From: Pycnopodia helianthoides
Lineage: Eukaryota; Echinodermata; Asteroidea; Forcipulatida; Asteriidae
Assembly (NCBI GenBank): GCA_032158295.1
Contig: CM063246.1
Location: 17,023,168-17,087,167 of the forward strand
Direction: 5' to 3'
Length of the DNA: 64,000 nucleotides
Shown here piece by piece: positions 22,401 through 34,400 of the stretch; the stretch's first letter is position 1; every line of letters starts with the position of its first letter. The position numbers and the translations under genes are program-made. The notes under the pieces are model-generated. The model was not told where the DNA came from and did not search any database. It saw only the letters and a list, made by a program, of their open reading frames with translations.

Positions 22401-25400
22401 ACTGAACCTGTTCACAGACTTGACCCTATCTTGTAACAAAACTTAGTCTAGACAGAATGATATAGTTCTTGCCCCATATTGTTATAAGATTTCCCCACAC
22501 CAATCTGAGGAATATACATGGAACATAGCAAGGCTGGCAACAATGAAGAATAATTTAAGAAATTGATTTTCATTTTAATGTTACAACTACCAACTTCATT
22601 ACAAAATTACATTACTGCATGGAAGATGTACACATACATTTTACTTGCGGTAGGTCTACGTGTGCTCTAAAATCTATGAGTTAGGCCTGCGCTAAACGTC
22701 GCACTTTTGCCGAGCCGAACTCAAATGTTTTCAATTCGATTCGACACGGCAAGAGCGCGACGTTTGTCACCGTGTCGTGCCGCTACCGTGTAGCACGGCA
22801 GGGCTTGCCGTGCTACACGGCAGTGCCGAACTTAAATAAAAGGTTTGCGCTAAACGTCGCTCTTTTGTCGAATTTAATTCCTAATTTTACAACTGTTTGA
22901 GTTCGACATGACAAACGTGCGACGTTTAGCGCAGGCCTTAGTGTGACCAAATAATAGGCGTAATGCTGTTACAAAACAGATTTGTGGATAAATTTACATG
23001 TTATTCCTCATACGAGGTGCTCAAATAGGGAATTGTCTCTGTGATGTTTCGTCCTTGTACTCGTCATTTGAAAATACACTATAAGTTTTTTTTCTCCAAC
23101 TCATGGCCTTTGATTGCTTAGTGTGAAATTTAAACAAGCTTCAATTAAAGTGATTATATACACGTCTTGAATGGAAGATACACAGGAACATTATTTGTGT
23201 TTATTCAACACCAAAATACAAACTCTTATAAATCAATGCTTTCCGTGTATTTCCAAATCCATATTACTTTGAGAAAAAAAACTGATTCGTACATTTCCTT
23301 TCACGGCTTACTTTGTAAACGAAAACTTGTGGCTATTAAAGGTATTGATGCTATTTACGGTTGGCTAGACAGAGTGGGATAATTCACATGAGTAATATGG
23401 TGAGATGAAAACACTTTTCCCCCACAAAAAAAATATATATTTCACACAATATGCCTAAAGGTCACATAAAGTTATTCGAGAATCGCCAAATTCGTTAACA
23501 AAGGCAACTTCACATAGCATGAAAGCCTCAAAGAACTACTGCAAAAGGGTATCGTGACAAACATTTTTGTCGACTCATATGTAAATAAAGTATAACAACG
23601 ACTCACGGCACAATACAATTAATGTATTTATTTATTCAGCCTATTTATAAATTGTTGGTTTCTTTCTTTCTTCCCGCCCGGGCCCCCATCACATACTCAG
23701 AGAGGGACTTAAATATACCTTAGTGGAAAGGAAAATGAGGCTCAAACTAGGATTTTTCTTGAATATTCGTGAAATAATTCAACTTGTTTAATTATACAAT
23801 ATTAAATTTCAACTGCACTATCGGTTTCGAATCAACTTGCGTCTGCTGCCTGTTAGGCGCCATCACCAGTCTTTAAAGAATTAGCTCCACTTCCCCCTCC
23901 TGATCTTCTGACCTTCGACCTCTTCTGCTTATTGCGCCGAGCGCGATTTTTTTTTCTGCAGCACACTTCGTTAATACAGTCAACAGTTAAGAGATAGGCT
24001 GTTCTTCCCTATCCCTTAACTGTTGACTCCATAGCCGACGTGTGCTGCAGAACATAAATTTGCGCGCCGGGCGGCAAATTTATGTTCTGCAGCACATGCT
24101 GGCTACGGAGTCAACAGTTAAGGGATAGGGAAGAACAGCCTATCCCTTAACTGTTGACTCCATAGCCGACGTGTGCTGCAGAAAAAACAAATCGCCGCCG
24201 GGCGTCGCAACGTGAGTATTTTTTACAGGGGTTGTTTTTTTTCCTTATTTGATAAATACTTCCTTGTCGAGGTTTCAATTTTGTATTGATCTGTACCTCG
24301 ATTTTGTAGTCCTTTTGAGGACACAGTCTACATATTTGTGTAGTTTGTTGACTTGTTTTTACAGGTATTTATCTTGTCATCTGAGTCTGATTCTGAGTCT
24401 GACTCTCTACATATGCTCTAAGCTGTGTAAGATTGAGCCGCCACGTCGCCTTTGTGTCAGACATGACAGATAGTTCGACTTCAAGGTCTAAATCACGCTT
24501 CCCCTTAAAGTTCGAGACCGTGAAACTGATCCAGACCTTTCACGCCTCCCGTTTCAGGGCCGTGATTTTCACTGTGATGATACTCGGGATAGTCATACTA
24601 CTCCTACTACTAGTCACAGACATACAAAACCATCTGCCACTGCTACTAGTGCTAGTGCCAAAGGTATATCCGGCCCACCACGTGAACAGGCTTTTTCAAG
24701 TCTGCAACTAGCCACCATTGCTGACATGCAGCAACATCAGACTGAGGCATTTAAATGAATGATGGCTGAAGCCTTCAATAGCTTTGGTAAAAGGCATCCA
24801 CGTTCCAGATCTCGTTCCTTTACGAGAGCTCATCGCCACAGACCAAGATACAGATCTCGATCTCGTTCCAGTAGGCACAGTTCCTTCAGCTCAGGTTCTG
24901 GGTCGGATGATGATCGGAGCGGCCCCCCTTCATCACCAAAACGAAGACACATCGAGGCTGATTTCGATGCCGTGTCCATGCATGCAGGTAGCGTGCAAGA
25001 TCTGTCTCTGGGTAATGACCTCAATGCCCCAAAAGATGGTCCCACAGCCCGAAGCGATACCCCAGGTGCTGTTGCATCATCGCTCTCAAGACTCAAACCC
25101 TCATGCGGAGGCAAAGGGAGCCATGTTTGAACAGTCTTTGTTAAACTGGTGGAAAGAGCAAAGGACTCACACACTCGATCAGGCCAAAAGGGATGAACTG
25201 ATGGAGAACTTAGTTCCCGATGCCTCGCTCGGACAATATTTTAAGGCTCCGGACATGCCCAAGCCTATCCGTGCTTCAATGAAGAAGACAAAGGTGGATG
25301 CATGGAAGAATGATAATTCTGTGTGGTCCATACAAGAAGATTGCCTCCGAGCGGCATTACCCTTGATTATTAAGGCCATAGAGTTTGAATCAGTCAATCC

Positions 25401-28400
25401 AAAACCAAGAGCTGAAACCGCTTCTCACCTCAGCAGGTAGTCTACTTGGTTCAGCCATTCAGCGCTTGCCTGAACCCTTCATCAAAGACGTGAAGCCTTC
25501 TATGACTTGCCTATAAATGGTGAAGAATGGGCTCAGAAAGTGGATGAAGATGATAAAATGAATAAAGTCACCCAAAAAGTTGTCAAATCCACTGGTAAAG
25601 ACTCTTCGTCAGCATTGAAAAACAAAGCTAAAGACAAAGGGTCATACTCCCAATCCTGGTCTCGCAAGGACAAGAGTCAGAAATTTAGGTCTCGGAATCA
25701 GCCCTACCAGTACCGACCAAACGACCGATCCTTTAGTGGACGCAACCGCTACCAAAGTGCACAGGGGACAGATAAGAGGAGTTTCTCAAAAGTTTCTCAA
25801 AAAACTAATTCATCTCAGGCGAGAATTCGATTCTGTACCAGATTACGGTCTTTGTTATGCCGGACAAAACAATGCATTTACAGGCATGGGAAAGATTGAC
25901 AAGCGACCCATGGATACTACAGATTGTGGTTGGGTACAGAATCCTCAGACAGCCAGTTCAACTCAAAATTCCAAGCCCGAACATATGGACAAGCAACAAC
26001 ATCGTTCCGACGAAATACAATAGATGCTCAACAAAGAAGCGATCATCAAAGTTCACAACTCACCGGGTCAATTCATCTCAACACTTTTTGATGTTTCAAA
26101 AGCCTTAGGGGGCTTCCGACCAGTATTCAATCTCAAGAATCTCAATTGGTTTGTAAAGACTGAGCATTTCAAGTTAGTCAATACAACATGCAAAGAATGT
26201 TGTTCAGAAAGGGAACTACATGATTTCGATAGATTTAAAATATGCATATTTCGTGGTTCCTATCCAGCAGGACAGCAGGAATTTCCTGCGTTTTCATTGG
26301 GAGAAGACCCTATTCGAGTTCCAAGTACTCCCCTTCGGATTGTCCACAGCAACACGGGTATTCAAAGCTAATGAACCCGGTGACGTCCCACCTGAGACAC
26401 AGATCAATGAAGGTGATCATTATTTTATCTGGACGATTTACTTCTGGTAGCACAATCCGAAGCGGAATGCTGCAGGCAGATGAACTACATTCTCAACATG
26501 TTCCAGAACCTTGGGTTATTAGTAAACAGGGAAAAGTCCAAACTCAAACCGACTATTCAAATCAGATATCTAGGTCACACTATCGAGTCCCAGCATATGA
26601 CTTTGAGTCTCCCAGACGAAAGAGTCAGCAATTTGGAGAAGCTTAGAAGTCAGGTGGCCTTGACTCCGTGCCTACGTGCGGAGAAATTGGCGAGTGTCCT
26701 TTGGAAAATGACAGCAACGTCCAACGATGTGGTTCCTGCCCCAGTTTTTCTCAGGGCACTGCAGTCAGATTGATCCAGTCAATCACAAGGATCCTTCTTA
26801 TCAAAGCCTGGTGTCCCTCTCCCAAGACAGCATCCAAGAACTTTAGTGGTGGAAACATTGCCTCAAACAGTGGAATGGCAAACCAATAATTTTACCACAC
26901 CCGCAATATTGACAGTAACGTCAGATGCATCAATGCAAGGCTGGGGGGCTCATTGTCCGCTCGGTCAGACAGGAGGTCGTTGGTCTCGGTCAGAGCCAAC
27001 CCAACATATCAACTACCTGGAACTTCTGGCGTCCTTCCTGGCCCTACAGATATTTGCCAAGTGCAAAAAGGACTGTCACATAATGTTGAAGTTGGACAAT
27101 ACGACAGCCCTGTCGTACATAAAGTACAAAGGGGCACGCATACCGACAGCATGTCAAAGTTAGCGGTGTCCATGTAGAAATGGTGCATGATGAGGAACAT
27201 CACCATAACATCTTGTCATGTACCAGGAGCCGACAATGTCCTTGCGGATCATCACTGTCGGGTTTTTATGGACAGACTGGAATGAATGTTAGACCCCAGT
27301 CTCCTTGCACAGGTGTGCAGAAGATTTGGCCAACGCCCGACAGTGGACTCATTTGCCTCCCGGATAAACCATCAACTGCCCCGGTACATGGCATGGAAAC
27401 CCGACCCGGGAGCAAAAGCAATCGACGCATTCTCGATAACTTGGAAGAGCGAACTAGGGTATGCGTTTCCGCCCTTCTGTCTCTTGGTTCAGGTTTTGCA
27501 GAAGATGCACTTGGAGAAGATAGATTTGCTAGTAGTTGCCCCAACTTGGACGACCCAGGTCTGGTACCCTGTGTTATTGCGACTGGCAATAGCTCGACCA
27601 ATTTTACTTCCACAAGGGGATCAGGTACTGACACAGCCTCACTCAGTTCAGGGGCACCCCTTGGCGCAATCCCTGCATCTAGCGGCATGGAGTGTCTCCG
27701 GAATCGTTACCAAGCAGACGGTTTGTCAAGCAATATTGCCCAAGTTATGCTTGCAAGCTGTAGAGTTTCAACTCACAGACAATACCAATCATACTGGAAA
27801 GTTTGGGATAGCTGATGTCGTGAACGATCACTTAATACACTTTCAGCACCTTTGACGGATGAACTCTCGGTGTTTACAGGTCAGCAATCTCAAGGTACCA
27901 TGACCCAGTTGGTGGTATTCCAGAGGGACGCTGTGAGGTAGTGGTCCAGCTCATGAAAGGTTTTTTTTAACAGTAATCCACCCAAGCCAAAGTATATGGT
28001 TACTCGGGATGTGGAGTCAGTTCTTGTTTTTCTCTCACAACTAGGGTCGTGGTCTTCCGTTTCCTTAAGAATGTAGACACTGAAAATGGTCCTTCTGTTA
28101 GCCTTGGTCACAACAGGAAGGGTGTCTTCACTGGTTCATTTAAATATAAACCACTTGGTGGTGACACATCATTCACTGAAATTTGTTCCCTGTCAGTTAC
28201 TGAAACAAAGTCGACCAGGCTATATAATAAGAGTGGTTGAGATTAAGGCCTTTGAAGACAAATCCATTTGTCCAGTTCAAGCTGTCTCATGTTATCGGGA
28301 TCGCACAGCAGCTGTGCGGGGTACTGAGACGCAGCTCCTTATAAGTTATCTGAAGCCATATTATGGGAAAGTTGTGTCTTCTACTGTGAGTCGATGGATC

Positions 28401-31400
28401 GTCGCACTTTTACAGAGTGCTGGCGTTGACACGCAAAAGTTTAAAGCCCACTCCACTCGTGGAGCAGCCACATCTGCTTCATTCAGATTGGGAGTGTCCA
28501 TGAAGGATGTTCTGGAGTCGGCTGACTGGGCATCGGATTCCATGTTTAGCAAATTGTATAACGAGCATTCAGCAAATTCTGTAATGGCAAAAGTTATCCT
28601 CCAAGCAGCTTCAAAATCGCAAGTTGATTCGAAACCCAAGGAGGCGAAGTATAATAAATGATTATGCAAAGGTACTTACCTGCAGTATAATCAAGATTAT
28701 ACGAGTCCTTCGGAGGTGAGAATCAACTCCCACCCGACCCTCATGCCAGACGACCCTGGCTGTGATTCTCATTTAACCCTTGACAGGGGTTCTTCTTGTA
28801 ACTGCTTATAGTTACTTTCTATTAAGACAGAACACTTGAAATCGTGTTTGTGGTGGATCGGAGATGAGTTTCCTCCGATTCCTATTTTAGTACAGTAAAT
28901 TATATTAAGTTATGTTCTTACTGTTCTGGCACTGCAACCAGTTCTTAGGTTGGCAGTCCCAACTTATAAGTTGTTTTTTATGACTTACTTGTATTAGTGT
29001 TTTCATGTTGCTCTTGTACAGAGCCATTATTATAACAGGCTGTTCACCAGTTATGTTTTTTACTGTTCTGAGTTTATCCCATCACCGTTTTATATTGATA
29101 GTGTTTTTCATTACCCTGTATCTTCATGAGGAGACCCTACCCAGTTTCCTAACAGTACTTTCAAGACTGGTGATGGCGCCCTAATCTAACAGGCAGCAGA
29201 CGCAAGTTGATTCTCACCTCCGGAGGAATCGTATAATCTAGATTATACTGCAGGTAATTACCTTTGCATAGGCCTAGTCATTGATTGTTTTTTGGTAATA
29301 TTACAAAAGTAGTATTTATTAAAGTCAAGGCAACGCCGTTGTGTACAAGTTATAATTTTGTTTCATTAAAACACAGAAATTATGTTGTGACGAGCACGTT
29401 GTATTTTAGTTTTCTTAAAACGTCATTATTTAAATTGTGGCTGTCGAGTTGTCAACTTTTGGCGTACATTTTCTTTTCGTTGTATTTGGTATTGTTAAAA
29501 CGTATTTGTTTAAGTTTTGGTGATCACGGTGTCATCATGTTGTATTTTGGTATGGAAAAATATGTATTATTCAAGTTATGGCAGTCACACGTAGTTTTAA
29601 CTACAAACGTATGTTGTGACCATCGCGTATGGTTGTAGGCCTTTTAGTTTTATCGCATCGTATAGTATCTTTGTATTGATCATCACCTTGTGAAAATGCA
29701 ATTTAGTTTGATTACAACGAATATACAATATTATTCATGTTTAGACCACCTCATCGTAAACGTTGTATTTTAGTTTATATTGGTTAATTATATTCATGTT
29801 TAGACCATATGTTGAATAGTTCAAACAATTGGTTTTGATGGTTTTTTATTGTAATTTATTAGCAAACGATATTAGGCTAATGTTTAACATCACAAACAAT
29901 GTGTGTTCTTATTTTAATTTTTATATCGGTAGTCTTAGATAAAATAGAAACTTGAGGAGCGTTGCCATTACATAGGCATTTAAAGATCTATCTGAAAATG
30001 ACTAATCATTAGTTGCATTTAATTGGGCTTTTTGTGCCAAGCAGCAGTGCGCGGTGTGGGAGAAGATCCCTGATTATCCCCTGATAGGATTTTCTATCCT
30101 CACTAAAGGCCGGTTTTTCCTCCAACCAAACATACGTACGTTGAAACTTGAATGCCTATTAGTTTTTACAAAAGCTATTTTCATTATAACTAGGCGACTT
30201 TTTTGTCACCAAATGGGCAGTAAAACTGTTGTTAGCCTACAACCCCGGTCACGGAACAGACTGCATGCAGAGAAAGGCTGCTTTGCGAACGGTCCACTCG
30301 GATACCGTGCACGGTGAATCGCATGCAGTGCCAACAAAAAATCGTTACGCTTGGCCTAAGCTAAAAACATGCCCCTCAAAGTTCAAACTTACCCAAATTT
30401 TTTCACGTGTGGCAATTGCTCCTCTAGGTTAGGGTTAGGGTTAGGGTTAGCTTCTTGGACTTCCCACTAGCTGGAAAAATGGTTGGGATGGCGTCATGTT
30501 TTAGAACGACTTTTCTCTTCATGTCATGTGTGGTATATTCCGGATTCGAAGCACGACGGGTCGAAGTGTTCGCTGCATAGCGCCGAAAACGACGTTGGAC
30601 TGGACCACTTTGCCCTCGTTAGTCTGACTTTCGCAGCCCACAACCGCCTATACTTGGGATCTGCAGGAAACAGATGCAGACTGACCCCACCTTTAGTTGT
30701 TTTGCTGCATAGAGCAGCAATACACCTTGTCGGCATTGGCAGGAAAATGCAAGAAAAAAAACCTTTTTTCGAAACGTACAAGCTCACTACTTGGACCATA
30801 CTTGCAGGCAAATTCGAGGAGGGGGGGGGGTCGATGTTCGATCGGGGGCGAAGTCTGCCTCGATTGACGTCACAAAAGGGGATGGGCGGAGTCACCCCCG
30901 AACAACTTTGTCTATTTTTTTAACATATGAATCCTCGCAAACAATTACTAAAAAAAAAAAATTATTGTTAATATACTCTTATGTTTAAAAAAAGAAAAAT
31001 TATATTTTCAGGTGACTTTTATGTTTCTAAGACACTTTCGGGTTATGTGTTTTGATCAGTTTTGTAAAGAAAGACCTACTTTTCCGTTCAGGTATACGCT
31101 CAAATGCCGCAGTAAGCAGCGCGCAGAATGATGCATGTCTATTAAAAAATAAATATGACAACGTTAGTTTGATAACGTAAGTAACACCTATGCAAATTAG
31201 TTGATTGGGCTTAGAAAAAAAAATTCAAGAAATTTGCCAAACTTATAAACTAGGTGTACTAATTTTTTCATTTATTTGCCCAAAATTTCAGGGGATTTAT
31301 ATGTATAGTATACAGGTGCAGTGAAGTCAAGCAACAGCAACGTGCAGTAGGGGCCTTAATGAATGACACTATTAACTAATTAACCGATATAGAACACGAT

Positions 31401-34400
31401 AACATAACATTTGGCTGACGTTGTAACCAAGTTTAGGGTACTGGACTAAGATACAATGTTGCAATATTCTTTTGAAAACGATTATTTACACCATGGCAAT
31501 GTCGTGTATATGTGCCAACGACGTCGTTATTTCTTTGCATCATTTTGTGCTCACGAAATCATTTTGCCACACGAAATAAAGTAGTTTTGTGAGCTCGAAA
31601 TAATTTCATGCTTTTGAATATGTCGCCTTGAACTCAAAATCATTTCGAGCACTCAGAATAACATATGGTACAATCGAACACAGAATTTTTCGAGCTCAAA
31701 ATAATTTTGCTTCCATGTTTGAACGAACTGATGCAAAAGCACCATGTATATTTAGTTTAGAGCATCAAGTCTCCACTGTAAAATAAACTAGTTGAAAATA
31801 CCTTGACGTTTATAAGGACAGCGGGATTTTAAAAAGCGTTCAACGCCGTTTTTTTCCAATTGCTGCTTTTGACTGGTAATTCCGTGTGTGTAAACATTCA
31901 CGCCTAGTTGCTTGACCGCTTGCAATGGTCTATTGTCCATACATTGTTTACACTACATTGTACATAAAACTTCGTAGTCAAAAAACACTTTGTAGGCCTA
32001 CTTTAACCAGTGCGCTGATGGTTTCACCACATTGGCGTCAGTATAGCCATAAACAACATTTTACTCAATACATGTATACTACACAATGAGGTTTTTAGTT
32101 GGGAAACAGTTTGCAATGGCTAATTAAATTTTCTTTTGAACTGAAGTGAATTAGTCAGAAGTGAATTAATTTTTCTTGTTACACCAAAATCCTTTTAAAA
32201 AGGGTGCCTGCATTGAAATATACAAAGATCTTTTGGCGATCGATTGTTAAGTTTTAGTTTCTCATCCACTTGATTAAAAATATGCCCCAGCTCTGAAGAT
32301 TTGCTACATTATATTTTCCCCAAAGTGCCCCAAAATATCTCCTAGGAATATAAAACATATTTCGACATGTTTTTCAGGAAGAAATCTGGGTCCTCATCTT
32401 GAGTTAATGTAATGTGTTAGGCCTAGGCCCTACTGTGCAAGAAAGGATCAACAATCTCTATCTACCCCCACAGGTACCCATTTACCCCCTTGGTGATAAG
32501 AAGCATCTATACTGTAGTTTTGGTCTTGCCAAAGTGTCAAGACCAAGATTCGAACCCACACTCTGATGTCCTCGCTCTATACTCTGTTGACTCAGGCAGC
32601 AATCAGAACTTGAGTTGGACTCTAGACTGCTGGCTACGACACACTACATCAAAGTGGTTCAACAGGGTTCAGTAGTGCAATGGCAACACTCATGCTGCTG
32701 TTATGATATTGTCAGCAACACCACGAAGTGCCCCAAAATTTGACTTCAAGAGCAGGCAAAGTGTAGACACGATCGACGCGCTGCACACAGACCACATTGG
32801 TGACGTTTGTACACTTTCATAAAGAGACAATCTTGTTGATCCCCTTACTATAAAGGGAATAAAAGAGTAGGCGATGAGGTCTTAACCGACCGTTTAAAAC
32901 CGGTCTGTCGTGGCCGTAGGGCGAGGTCCTTTATCACACGGCCACGGCCCTGCAAGGTTTTAAACGGCCGGTTAACACCCAGTCACTGCTCTTTTATTCC
33001 CATTCATAAATGCCCTTTTTGTTAAAAAGCGTAATATTGTTAGAAAATCTCAACTTTTCTGTTAACATTCGATTCCTGTCACGTCCTCGGGCCCTGTCTC
33101 GCGCGCGTACTAACCCTAACATAATATTTTAGATTGAACACCAGCAGTATGTATTGATTGCGTTTCGCTTAAATTAGCGCCTGCATACCCTTGCGCACCA
33201 CACGCGCGCGTTTTTGCGTCTGCCTAGTGCACAACTCTATGGCGTTTGCCAATCAATAGTGTATGTACGCATGCGTGAATGTAATTTACATCATTGAAAG
33301 GGTCTATTGAAAATTAATAGAAAAGTCGTTTTACAGATTTTAAACAAAAAGGACATTTAAGAATGGGGAAAAAATAAGTAGAGACTTGGTCTTAACCAGC
33401 CGTTTAAAACCTCACCTTCGACTTCGACTTCTTATCGCACGGCCACGACCCTGCCGGTTTTAAACGGCCGGTTAAGACTTAGTCGCCAATCTTTTATTCC
33501 CTTAATTAAACAAAAGTTTAATACGAAGACGCAAATACTTGCATGACGTCACGTGAACGTTTGATGCAAATTTGATACAAACTATTAGCAAGATGGCAAC
33601 TACCACTAGTACCACCAGCACCAGTGTTGACGGACATATTGTTTCACAATTCACATCAAATAAAGATTTTCGGTGAACTGAAGCCACAGCAGTGCCATGC
33701 TATTAGAAATGTATTGGAACGCGGAGATTTGTTTGTAAATCTCCCCACAGGTGGATGTAGACACGGGGTTTCCAATCGCTGACACGGACGATTCAGACCT
33801 ACCTCTAGCTCCACTTCTGTGGCCAAGAGATTAAGGATTCAGATTTCTTGGCATCTGAAGTGGGGCTAACCTATACCTCTAAAGGCAATTATGCATAGCC
33901 CAGGCCTATGTTGTGTTTTGTCATGAATTGTCATTTTCCATTGTCAAATTAAAATAAATAGGTCTATTTGCCAGACAGTACCCATCTAAATATAGAAGAG
34001 TTTAATATCTAGCTGACAGTGATTGGTTAAAAGAAATTGCATACATAAATATGTCATGATCACGAATAACTGATTTATTAGCAAAACGAGTTAGTAAAGA
34101 GGCTTCGCCGCTCACGCTGGGTCTTTTTTCTTGCGTGATATCGGGAGCGGCGGGGGGGGGGGTGCCGCGTGCGCCTTGACTACAGCAACTAACGATAATG
34201 GTTCTTTCAAGGTGAACCCGTTTTGATGCCTTTCTATCTTGTTATCGAAGGACTTAGGAGGTCAGTCTCCGTTGTATTGGCAACGCAACAGAGACTGACG
34301 TCACTACCAGGGCTACCAAAGAACCATGAACTCAACTCTTCACACAACATTATATAAATTGACCACTCACCTCCATCCTGACCACAGCAACCGAGGATAA

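Larger units (their letters stand above)
23829..29275 (+). mobile_element. DIRS-type tyrosine-recombinase retrotransposon, decayed
   Basis: In order: inverted terminal repeat (23829-23876), a large palindrome, a gag-like region, reverse transcriptase, RNase H, the DIRS-specific region after RNase H, a tyrosine recombinase, an internal complementary region (28667-28731) and the right inverted repeat (29162-29212 plus outer 29213-29270). No integrase, protease or LTR is seen. The order and the complementary region match DIRS elements, which integrate through a circular intermediate without target duplication. All genes contain frameshifts or stops, so this copy is dead. It lies antisense in intron 1 of the Neto-like gene. 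Confidence 0.85.

Noticed and set aside
24830..25174. Minus-strand ORFs inside the DIRS element (also 27266-27688)
   Set aside because: They oppose the gag-like and post-RNase H regions, which have recognisable motifs on the plus strand.
33502..33687. Minus-strand ORF with a hydrophobic segment (LVLVVLVVVAILLIVC)
   Set aside because: It is the antisense shadow of the Thr/Ser-rich start of the helicase-like exon on the plus strand.
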